From Actinomycetota bacterium (lineage in GTDB: Bacteria; Actinomycetota; Actinomycetes; Nanopelagicales; Nanopelagicaceae): 7,592 bases of DNA. Below, one piece after another: positions 1-5,663 of this stretch; position 1 is the first letter of the stretch; every line of letters starts with the position of its first letter. The translations under genes and the position numbers were made by a program. The stretch lies in the NCBI GenBank assembly GCA_009699645.1, contig WLNU01000053.1, forward strand, positions 1-7,592, read 5' to 3'. Under the pieces are notes generated by a model, which worked only from the letters and a program-made list of their open reading frames with translations, made no database searches and had not been told where the DNA came from.

Positions 1-2
1 AG

Positions 3-461
3 GCTCTCTCAACGCTGGTTGCTGCAGCCATTGGTTTTGTACTCCCACTTCGTAGACATCAAGCCGATAAAGTAATAAGGATTTTGACGCCAGTTGCTAC
101 TTATTTCATAGTTCCGATAATCGTCATAGTTAATATTCCACTTCATATTCAACTGAGTAGTTTTGGATCTAAAACAACGATTTCGATTGTTATCGCCAGA
201 TCGATCGGCAAAATCATTGGCATAACCCTCTTTGCATGGCTCTGTATCAAATTGGGTGGGCGCACAAATATTTCAATGAAGGAGATTACTGGGATTGCCA
301 CTTTGGCCGGTATGGGTTTAATCGTCGCCTTAGTAATCGCCGAAATCGTTGCCACCAATGACGCCGAGTTGGATCAAGTCCGCTTAGGGCTATTCATCTC
401 CGCAATTATCTCTGGTATTGCAGGCTACATCTGGCTTAGGAAGACTCCTGCTGAGCAATAG
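3..461 (+). CDS. nhaA: Na+/H+ antiporter NhaA, C-terminal part (5' end outside the window)
   Basis: The frame is open from the first complete codon at base 3 to a TAG at 459-461, giving the last 152 residues of a protein normally about 390-430 long. A TTG at 84 is not the start, because the homology continues upstream to the window edge. The visible part is four to five hydrophobic helices. The segment ARSIGKIIGI (bases 195-224) lines up with IGKPLGI in helix X of E. coli NhaA. Its Lys (codon 210-212) corresponds to the functionally important Lys300, although the following Pro is replaced by Ile. The next helix, LAGMGLIVALVIAEI, corresponds to the helix XI motif CGIGFTMSIFIASLAF. By family knowledge this is an inner-membrane electrogenic antiporter that extrudes Na+ in exchange for protons. 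The paired aspartates of helix V lie outside the window, so activity cannot be judged. The 3' end overlaps the convergent permease gene by 26 bases. Confidence 0.87.
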   Translation, partial: ALSTLVAAAIGFVLPLRRHQADKVIRILTPVATYFIVPIIVIVNIPLHIQLSSFGSKTTISIVIARSIGKIIGITLFAWLCIKLGGRTNISMKEITGIATLAGMGLIVALVIAEIVATNDAELDQVRLGLFISAIISGIAGYIWLRKTPAEQ

Positions 462-1857
462 TTCTTTTTGCCAGAATTAGATGACCGAAGAAACCAATAG
501 CTAAGGCGAAGATCACGCCTACGTTTGCAAAGGCCCATGGACCTTGCTTCCCACCTATTGCGCTTAGAAAATAACCTTGCCATGAGAGCCATGAGGCAAA
601 GGTATTGGTGACAAAACCCCAGCCAACGATTGTGCCGATTACCATCAACGCCATCGAACTCTTATTCCACGCTCCATAACGACCTGATGCATCAAATAAA
701 TCCACTTCAGAGTAGGCGGTTTTACGCATCACGACATCGGCAACAAAAATTGCTGACCAAACCGCAACTGGCACTCCTAGGGTGATTAAAAAGCCTTGGA
801 ATGGAAAGAAGAAGTTATCAGCAAACCAGACAATATAAACAGTGCCGGCCAACATGATCACGGCATCAATTGAGGCGGCAATGTGGCGCTTAACTGGAAG
901 TCCGATGGAAACAAGAGTTAATCCAGATGAATAGAGATCGAGTATCGCACCTCCCACTAAGCCGAGGATGGCAACTAATGCAAAGGGAATCAGAAACCAC
1001 GTTGGAAGTAATGAAGTCAGAGCCCCAATTGGATCCATCGCAATCGCGTCGCTTAACTCTTTACTACTGCCGGCAAGGGCTGATCCGTAAATAACTAAAA
1101 TAATTGGAACGATAGACGCTCCGGTTACGGTCCAACCAATAACACTCGAACTTGAAACGCTACGGGGTAAATACCGTGAATAATCGGCGGCAGAGTTAAC
1201 CCATCCTAAGCCAATACCTGTAACTCCAAAAATTAGTGCTCCAATAAATGCTTGATTGTTTCCATCTTTAATCGCACTAACTGCTGACCAATCAACTTGG
1301 TCGAGTGTTAGTCCGATATAGACAATCGTCATAGCGATTGTTATCAACGTCAGCCACTTCTGTATTTTCATAATCGTAGAGAATCCAAGGACTCCCCCAA
1401 AAACTGTCAGAGAGACTGCAATAAGAAAGCCAATAATGAGAGATAGATTGTGATCAATATGTCCGACTCGTGCAAAAACCGTGCCGGTAGCAAGAGTTGC
1501 AAGTGAAACCAAAACAGTTTCCCAACCGACGAAGATAAGGTATGAAAGAAATCCTGGGACAATATTTCCCTTAACGCCAAAGGCGGCTCGAGATAAAATC
1601 ATGGTCGGCGCATTTGATCGCTTTCCAGCTAATGAGCTAACGCCAACAACTAAAAATGAGAGCACCGTTCCGATGATTGCAGCCCAGGTTGCCTGCCGAA
1701 AAGAAATTCCGAAACCGAGAAAAAAAGCGCCGTATGAGAGTGCTAATAGCGAGACATTTGCCCCTGCCCATGGCCAAAAAAGACTGCTGGCCTTGCCAGA
1801 TCGCTCTGACTCAGCAATCACGTTCGGACCATTTAGCTCTAAATCAAATATAGGCAC
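436..1857 (-). CDS. NCS1-family permease (purine/cytosine/allantoin/hydantoin type)
   Basis: This 473-residue, very hydrophobic protein has about 12 predicted membrane helices, the usual size for nucleobase:cation symporter-1 (CodB/Mhp1) proteins. NCS1 hallmarks include the N-terminal run ESERSGK (16-22) followed by FWPWAGANVS (27-36), and LGFGISFRQA (47-56) at the end of helix 1. Others are APTMILSRAAFGVKGN (83-98) around helix 3 and NSAADYSRYLP (221-231) near helix 6. The start is GTG at 1857, nine bases after the copC stop; the N-terminal motifs begin within 10-15 residues, so a later start would delete them. No strong Shine-Dalgarno sequence is visible, which suggests translational coupling to copC. 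Family members import cytosine, purines, allantoin, hydantoins or thiamine precursors with Na+ or H+. No deaminase, hydantoinase or allantoinase gene is adjacent, so the substrate is open. It is the last gene of the minus-strand array and overlaps the end of nhaA. Confidence 0.9.
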   Translation of the reverse strand: MPIFDLELNGPNVIAESERSGKASSLFWPWAGANVSLLALSYGAFFLGFGISFRQATWAAIIGTVLSFLVVGVSSLAGKRSNAPTMILSRAAFGVKGNIVPGFLSYLIFVGWETVLVSLATLATGTVFARVGHIDHNLSLIIGFLIAVSLTVFGGVLGFSTIMKIQKWLTLITIAMTIVYIGLTLDQVDWSAVSAIKDGNNQAFIGALIFGVTGIGLGWVNSAADYSRYLPRSVSSSSVIGWTVTGASIVPIILVIYGSALAGSSKELSDAIAMDPIGALTSLLPTWFLIPFALVAILGLVGGAILDLYSSGLTLVSIGLPVKRHIAASIDAVIMLAGTVYIVWFADNFFFPFQGFLITLGVPVAVWSAIFVADVVMRKTAYSEVDLFDASGRYGAWNKSSMALMVIGTIVGWGFVTNTFASWLSWQGYFLSAIGGKQGPWAFANVGVIFALAIGFFGHLILAKRTIAQQESS

Positions 1858-1866
1858 TGACCGAGT

Positions 1867-2505
1867 CTACTTTGTGCGGCGCCTATCGAAGAGAAACCAG
1901 ATGCCGATGACGGCAAATCCAAAGCCAAATTGAATCAAATGTGTGGTGTGACGTTGAAAGAAATTGTGGTGCGCATGCTCATCAACGTGAGTCTCGGGAG
2001 TAGTTGTTGTGGGAGCTATTGGAACCGGAGTCGGCTCAACGGCCGCCGTTGAAACTTCGGCGGAAGCGGTTCTACTGGGCGTGTTTTTGCTTTGGCTAGA
2101 TTCCAAAGGTTCAGGAGAAGCCGAGCTATCAACTCCTGCGACAGTAAATGAAATGGAGCCTTCGACCGGATGACCGTCTTCGGATACAACACGGTAAGAA
2201 GCTGTGACGCGCCCATGCGCGTCTCTGACTCCGATCGTTGCATAGATTCTCGCACCGGCAACGATTGCATTACCAACCTGAAGCGCCCGACCAGATACAT
2301 CCTTAACATTCAAGGTATTTACAGTGGCTCCATCTAAAACAGTCAGATTGCCATCGAACTCAAACCAAACTTCGGCGGGCATCGTTGCCAGTACGGCATT
2401 ATTTTTCGGAGATGTGGCACTGACTTGCCCATGTGCCTGAGCCGGAGCAGAGTTGAGAAACAGGAGACCAATGAGCATTACGGACGTCACAAATATTTTC
2501 CTCAT
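1867..2505 (-). CDS. copC: CopC-family exported copper-binding protein with His-rich stalk and C-terminal membrane anchor
   Basis: This 212-residue protein starts at ATG 2505, preceded by purine-rich GAGGAAAGG and GGCAGGGG; the frame is open 23 codons further upstream but that part is not signal-peptide-like and overlaps ycnI. Residues 1-24 form a signal peptide ending AQA, so the mature protein begins with His25. That His, with Asp110 and His112 in the conserved VVSEDGHPVEGS segment, matches the Cu(II) ligands of CopC proteins. The beta-sandwich domain spans about 25-123. A Ser/Thr/Pro-rich linker (126-172) follows, then a cluster of six His (173, 177, 179, 180, 186, 189), one membrane helix (190-206) and a basic tail DRRRTK. 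By family knowledge CopC binds extracytoplasmic copper and often works with CopD; no CopD is in the window. It lies 32 bases downstream of ycnI and is probably co-transcribed with it. Confidence 0.93.
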   Translation of the reverse strand: MRKIFVTSVMLIGLLFLNSAPAQAHGQVSATSPKNNAVLATMPAEVWFEFDGNLTVLDGATVNTLNVKDVSGRALQVGNAIVAGARIYATIGVRDAHGRVTASYRVVSEDGHPVEGSISFTVAGVDSSASPEPLESSQSKNTPSRTASAEVSTAAVEPTPVPIAPTTTTPETHVDEHAHHNFFQRHTTHLIQFGFGFAVIGIWFLFDRRRTK

Positions 2506-2509
2506 TGAT

Positions 2510-2524
2510 CCCCTGCCTTTCCTC
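2510..2524 (-). promoter_or_regulatory. Ribosome binding region of copC
   Basis: On the minus strand the 15 bases upstream of ATG 2505 read GAGGAAAGGCAGGGG, with AGGAAAGG about ten bases and GGGG four bases from the start. This decides in favour of the 212-residue CopC, whose signal peptide then begins at residue 1, over a longer version starting at 2574. Confidence 0.7.
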
Positions 2525-2537
2525 GTTGGCTGATTAA

Positions 2538-3098
2538 TTAAGCAACTGTTGTAACCGAGGGAGCTGGACCCCACTCAATTGTCGACTCAGCGGCCTTCGT
2601 TGTTCCATCGGTGATGTGCCAATTCAAATATAGAGGCAACTTGCTTCCATCTGTTTGAGTTGCGTAGCAGATTTGCGTTGTCTTAAACGCAACTACTTGA
2701 GGCGCTTTATCCCATTTCACTTTTAGGCCAAAGTCGAAGAATGTTCCATCATCAATGACCCAAGATTTAGCCTTTGCAGTCCATGTCACTGTGTAGTAAT
2801 CAGGAACCTTCAACGCATCAACTGTTGCAGATGCAACCACTGATGTTTTGAAGCCGTGAATGAATTCTGGTGTTGGCTTTCCTGCGATTTTTGGTACCGT
2901 GACAACAAATACGGACGTTCCATACTTATTCTCTTTATACGTGCAACCATGCCCCAAGCTCAGATAAATACGGCTGGACTGTCCAGCTTGAAGCGTATTA
3001 CCTCTGGTCTGAGTTCCTACATGTGCAGATGCCGGGTAAGCACTAATACCCATTAGTAAAGCAACAACCGATACAGCTATTAGCAATTTTCTTTTCAT
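2538..3098 (-). CDS. ycnI: YcnI-like (DUF1775) exported copper-associated protein
   Basis: This 186-residue protein has a typical Sec signal peptide (MKRKLL, a hydrophobic core, then PASA at 22-25), leaving His26 as the mature N-terminus. That fits the family, whose N-terminal His takes part in a copper-binding brace. The domain carries LSLGHGC (46-52), followed by a strand ending in VTVP, Trp residues at 106, 113 and 129, and a later Cys144 that could pair with Cys52. The ending APSVTTVA has no C-terminal helix, unlike B. subtilis YcnI, so the product is probably soluble outside the membrane. The start at ATG 3098 is supported by AAGGAAT upstream. It precedes copC by 32 bases, the common ycnI-copC association. 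Assignment to DUF1775 is confident from overall pattern and context; the exact copper ligands beyond His26 are not assigned. Confidence 0.85.
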   Translation of the reverse strand: MKRKLLIAVSVVALLMGISAYPASAHVGTQTRGNTLQAGQSSRIYLSLGHGCTYKENKYGTSVFVVTVPKIAGKPTPEFIHGFKTSVVASATVDALKVPDYYTVTWTAKAKSWVIDDGTFFDFGLKVKWDKAPQVVAFKTTQICYATQTDGSKLPLYLNWHITDGTTKAAESTIEWGPAPSVTTVA

Positions 3099-3102
3099 AA
3101 TA

Positions 3103-3128
3103 GATTCCTTAAAAGTTAAAATGGAATC
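3103..3128 (-). other. Small inverted repeat covering the ycnI Shine-Dalgarno sequence
   Basis: Minus-strand arms GATTCC and GGAATC (6 bp, 14-base loop) lie directly upstream of ycnI. The 3' arm includes most of the likely Shine-Dalgarno AAGGAAT, so the hairpin could mask it. The loop contains a short direct repeat on the + strand, TTAAAA-g-TTAAAA. The stem is short and could be chance. Confidence 0.3.
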
Positions 3129-3142
3129 CGCTGCGCAGGCAA
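3115..3142 (-). promoter_or_regulatory. Candidate sigma-70-type promoter for ycnI-copC
   Basis: On the minus strand TTGCCT (3142-3137) and TTTAAC (3120-3115) are separated by 16 bases, each matching four of six consensus positions. They lie in the 78-base gap before ycnI, the only sizeable gap in the array. An 8-bp perfect palindrome CTGCGCAG (3131-3138) overlaps the -35 side and could be an operator half-site. The match is weak and the transcript leader would be very short. Confidence 0.25.
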
Positions 3143-3176
3143 CCTAGAGAAAGACTTTGCGGGTGAAGTTATTCTC

Positions 3177-3659
3177 TTAAGCGGCTGCTGAAGCAGGTGG
3201 TGCACGCTCAAAGAGATGAGATGCCAAAATCTCTGAGTTAATGCACCGTATACGCGAACAGAATCCGAGCTTTACGAAATCGACCAGCTTGATAGGGGTA
3301 AAAGTTATCGCCTGAGTTATGAATAGTTCGATACGGGCGATGAGCTCTTCAAAATGACGTACGAGATGGAAGGAAAGAAAAACTGCGATGGCATGAGCGA
3401 TGGACATCCGTGTATCACTATGGGGCATGGTGAAACAGAGGTGCCCTCCGATTTGGAAGATCAGTAAGAGCGAGGCTAGAGCTGGACCGCTGAATTCGTT
3501 CGGGGCTTTCATGAAGAGAAAGAGCACGCTGCAAATAAAGAGGGCCGGTGCAAAAAGAGTAACTGTTAGCGCACCGCCGCCAATTAAGTGAGCCAGAGTC
3601 ATGCTTAATGTAAAAAGAGAAGTGAATGCCAGCGAGCGAATCAGGCGCTGGATCAACAT
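3177..3659 (-). CDS. Small four-helix membrane protein, probable partner of the CopC/YcnI genes
   Basis: This 160-residue protein has four likely membrane helices (about 9-27, 32-50, 58-78 and 86-102), an amphipathic stretch to about 122, and a tail ending APPASAAA. His24 next to GGG, His73 after QIGG, and MPHSDTRMSIAHA (78-90) put several His and Met residues in or at the edges of helices; His98 and His102 follow. The pattern resembles uncharacterised small membrane proteins I recall beside copC and ycnI in actinobacteria, and here it sits immediately upstream of ycnI. A metal-related role is inference; no catalytic motif is visible. The start ATG 3659 is nine bases after the dehydrogenase stop and lacks a clear Shine-Dalgarno sequence, suggesting coupling to that gene. 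Met20 is an alternative start, but it would remove most of helix 1. Confidence 0.72.
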   Translation of the reverse strand: MLIQRLIRSLAFTSLFTLSMTLAHLIGGGALTVTLFAPALFICSVLFLFMKAPNEFSGPALASLLLIFQIGGHLCFTMPHSDTRMSIAHAIAVFLSFHLVRHFEELIARIELFITQAITFTPIKLVDFVKLGFCSRIRCINSEILASHLFERAPPASAAA

Positions 3660-3668
3660 CCGGTGAGT

Positions 3669-4499
3669 TTAGTCAAGAAAGAAGTCCAGAAGGAAGTCTT
3701 TCGTTCCCGGAGTTACAGAGTATTTCTCCAGATCGGTGATTCCTTCAGAGGCCAACAGCTCGTCATCTACGAAGAAATTGCCAGTGCACTCCGTTGATGG
3801 GCGATTGAATATAATATAAGCAGCATCGGCCAAAATCGCGGGCGTACGGCCAGCGCTGGCATCGATGCCTGGAATCATCTGCAGAGCTGCGGTATCGATA
3901 ACCGTTCGAGGCCATAGGGCGTTCACTGCGATTCCGTCGCGCTTGAACTCTGCGGCCATGCCTAGAACGCACATACTCATTCCATACTTTGCCATCGTGT
4001 ACGCGACATGGTTTTTAAACCACACGGGCTTCATTGAAAGCGGTGGAGAGAGATTCAAAATATGTGGATTGCGGCCATCTAAAGCCGATTGCCTCAAATA
4101 TGGAATGACGGCTTGGGAGGTTAGGAATGTGCCGCGTACGTTGACATCAAACATCAAGTCAAAGCGCTTTGCTGGAGTCGCCTCAGTCTTAGTCAGATTG
4201 ATAGCACTTGCATTGTTTATCAAGATATCGAGCCCGCCAAATGTATCGGCGGCCAACTTCACGGCCGCTTCAATCTGGTTCTCATCCCGCAAGTCGCATT
4301 GAATTGGAAGGGCAGTTCCTCCCGCTGCCTCGATTTCAGCCGCTGCTGTATAAATCGTTCCCGGAAGCTTTGGGTTTGCCTCAGCTGTCTTGGCTGCAAT
4401 CGCAATGGATGCACCGTCGGCCGCGGCACGAAGTGCGATAGCCAAACCGATACCGCGCGATCCCCCAGTAATAAATATCTTCTTGCCAGCTAATGTCAT
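3669..4499 (-). CDS. HSDL2-like short-chain dehydrogenase/reductase (SDR)
   Basis: This 276-residue single-domain SDR has the cofactor motif TGGSRGIG (11-18), NNAS (95-98), and catalytic residues Asn120, Ser151, Tyr167 and Lys171 (YTMAK). The segments AYTMAKYGMSM, AVNALWPRT and TGNFFVDDELL, and the ending LLDFFLD, match the N-terminal domain of hydroxysteroid dehydrogenase-like protein 2, which is linked to fatty-acid metabolism. The C-terminal SCP2 lipid-binding domain of animal HSDL2 is absent, as in bacterial versions. Arg15 in the glycine motif suggests NADP(H) preference, but this is weak evidence. The real substrate is unknown; a hydroxyacyl or related lipid alcohol/ketone is plausible given the crotonase partner. 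The start ATG 4499 overlaps the crotonase stop in ATGA, and AAGGG lies about nine bases upstream, so the two proteins are probably made together. Confidence 0.92.
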   Translation of the reverse strand: MTLAGKKIFITGGSRGIGLAIALRAAADGASIAIAAKTAEANPKLPGTIYTAAAEIEAAGGTALPIQCDLRDENQIEAAVKLAADTFGGLDILINNASAINLTKTEATPAKRFDLMFDVNVRGTFLTSQAVIPYLRQSALDGRNPHILNLSPPLSMKPVWFKNHVAYTMAKYGMSMCVLGMAAEFKRDGIAVNALWPRTVIDTAALQMIPGIDASAGRTPAILADAAYIIFNRPSTECTGNFFVDDELLASEGITDLEKYSVTPGTKDFLLDFFLD

Positions 4500-5242
4500 G
4501 ATGAACCCTTCTTTGCCATGAACTTCATGAAGGCCTCCATGGCCTCATCTGATTGCAATGCAAGTGCAAATATTTCAAACTCAGCCTTCATTACTGCCGC
4601 TACTGAATCATGGTTACGTGCTTTAAGAAGCGCCTTTGTATTGATAACAGCTTGCGGTGGTTGTTCGGCGATTTGTTCGGCAATTCTCTTTGCTCCAGCT
4701 AAAGCATCGGAATCGATCTCTGCAATCAAACCCATTTCAAGGGCGTCGGGTGCATTAAATGCCTGACCTGTTAAAAATATCTTGGCCGCTCTTTGATAAC
4801 CGACGAGTGCCGGAAAGAGAAAAGTCGAACCCGCCTCTGGCACTAAACCGAGCGAGACAAATGGCATTGAAAACTTTGCATTTGGTGCGGCGACAACTAC
4901 ATCGCAGTGCAATAACATCGTTGTTCCGACGCCAACGGCGTTACCTTTTACTGCCGCTATTAAGGGCTTTGGAAAATTGAGCAGGGCGGCTAGAAATGTT
5001 GCAACTTCACTCGATTCAGAAGTTGGTGGATTGTCCATGAAGTCGACAATGTCATTGCCTGCAGTGAAGTGATCTCCTTGACTGGTTATGACAACGGCGC
5101 GAACACTAAAATCCCCCGCGGCATCATTGAGGCCCTTAGCTAGCCCCTCATACATGCCCCGTGTCAAGGCGTTCATCTTTGCTGGGCGGTTAAAGGAAAG
5201 GTAGCGAACCGCACCCGTCTGTGTGTCCAAAATTTCACTCAT
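4496..5242 (-). CDS. Crotonase-fold enoyl-CoA hydratase/isomerase family protein, isomerase-like active site
   Basis: This 248-residue protein has the usual length and landmarks of the crotonase family. RPAKMNAL (19-26) starts the fold; FTAGNDI (59-65) and GNAVGVGTTM (100-109) form the CoA oxyanion hole. The two hydratase glutamates of rat mitochondrial enoyl-CoA hydratase (Glu144, Glu164) are replaced here by Thr108 and Phe128. Instead LGLVPEAGS (131-139) has Glu136, at the position used by delta3,delta2-enoyl-CoA isomerases of the Eci1/PECI type. The likely activity is therefore double-bond isomerisation of unsaturated acyl-CoA rather than hydration; this is inferred from residues, and the substrate is not determined. 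The start ATG 5242 gives a normal N-terminus but only a weak Shine-Dalgarno sequence. It is the first gene of the minus-strand array and is coupled to the SDR by an ATGA overlap. Confidence 0.9.
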   Translation of the reverse strand: MSEILDTQTGAVRYLSFNRPAKMNALTRGMYEGLAKGLNDAAGDFSVRAVVITSQGDHFTAGNDIVDFMDNPPTSESSEVATFLAALLNFPKPLIAAVKGNAVGVGTTMLLHCDVVVAAPNAKFSMPFVSLGLVPEAGSTFLFPALVGYQRAAKIFLTGQAFNAPDALEMGLIAEIDSDALAGAKRIAEQIAEQPPQAVINTKALLKARNHDSVAAVMKAEFEIFALALQSDEAMEAFMKFMAKKGSS

Positions 5243-5313
5243 TAGACCATCTTAGAGGTGGTTTTACCAGAATTCTTGGTACACAATAGAGCCACCACGG
5301 AGAGGTGCCAACA
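5243..5313. promoter_or_regulatory. Divergent intergenic region with nested inverted repeats (candidate operator)
   Basis: These 71 bases separate the divergent crotonase and HTH-regulator starts, so both promoters should lie here or just inside the genes. Two nested inverted repeats are visible. The inner one is TACCA (5265-5269) and TGGTA (5277-5281) around GAATTCT; the outer one is GGTGG (5257-5261) and CCACC (5292-5296). A DNA-binding protein is encoded immediately to the right, so autoregulation is a reasonable guess. No convincing -35/-10 pair was found. Confidence 0.35.
5299..5305 (+). promoter_or_regulatory. Ribosome binding site of the LuxR-type regulator
   Basis: GGAGAGG lies eight bases before ATG 5314. 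This supports ATG 5314 over the in-frame GTG at 5305, which would overlap the site itself. Confidence 0.8.
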
Positions 5314-5634
5314 ATGGCTAGAGATATAACGATTACGACCCGCGAGCTTTCACCATTTGAACAGTTAGTGTTGCAGTTAGTCTGCGAAGGTAAATCAAAC
5401 TCTGCTATCGCAACGGAAACATCACATAGCGAAAAGGTTATTGAAAATACTGTAAGTCGAAGTGCGCAAGTATTTGGGATCAAATCAGATGGCGATACAA
5501 ACCTGCGCGTGCTCTTAGCGCTGGCTTTTCGCACACATTACGGCGATAAGGCCTTTGACCAACTTAACGTGCCTTGTTCGCATATGGTCGTTGGTCCAGA
5601 TGGAAGATCCATCTGTGATCGTCACATTGAATAA
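5314..5634 (+). CDS. Orphan LuxR/GerE-type HTH protein with Cys/His tail
   Basis: This 106-residue protein starts at ATG 5314 behind a good GGAGAGG. Residues 12-57 match a LuxR-type helix-turn-helix: LSPFEQLVLQLVCEGKSNSAIA corresponds to the consensus L(T/S)xxExxVLxLVxxGxSNxxIA. SEKVIENTVSRSAQVFGI (39-56) corresponds to the recognition helix region SxxTVxxHxxxIxxKLxV. There is no receiver or ligand-binding domain, so it is a stand-alone DNA-binding protein or a partner of another regulator. The tail holds Cys88-x-His90 and Cys101-x-x-His104, spaced like a possible metal or redox site; that reading is inference. The target genes are unknown. The divergent crotonase array and the inverted repeats at 5257-5296 are obvious candidates. 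Transcription could run on into the 5803 gene, as no T-rich terminator is visible after it. Confidence 0.83.
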   Translation: MARDITITTRELSPFEQLVLQLVCEGKSNSAIATETSHSEKVIENTVSRSAQVFGIKSDGDTNLRVLLALAFRTHYGDKAFDQLNVPCSHMVVGPDGRSICDRHIE

Positions 5635-5663
5635 ACCTCTATAACCCTTTACGTCACAACGCG

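Noticed and set aside
1481..1933. A 150-codon open frame on the + strand across the permease start and the copC end
   Set aside because: It is antisense to two well-supported genes, and its Lys/Pro-rich product has no recognisable domain.
2016..2309. A 97-codon minus-strand frame inside copC
   Set aside because: It is an alternative frame of the CopC coding region; the CopC frame has the signal peptide and copper ligands.
2506..2574. A 23-residue N-terminal extension of CopC starting at 2574
   Set aside because: It would overlap the end of ycnI and push the signal peptide away from the N-terminus. ATG 2505 has a good ribosome binding region and gives a normal signal peptide.
3865..4302. A 145-codon open frame on the + strand inside the SDR gene
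   Set aside because: It lies antisense to a gene with clear family motifs, its product looks like no protein family, and nothing resembles a ribosome binding site at its start.
5305..5313. GTG 5305 as the start of the LuxR-type protein
   Set aside because: GTG 5305 overlaps the GGAGAGG ribosome binding site that is correctly spaced for ATG 5314.
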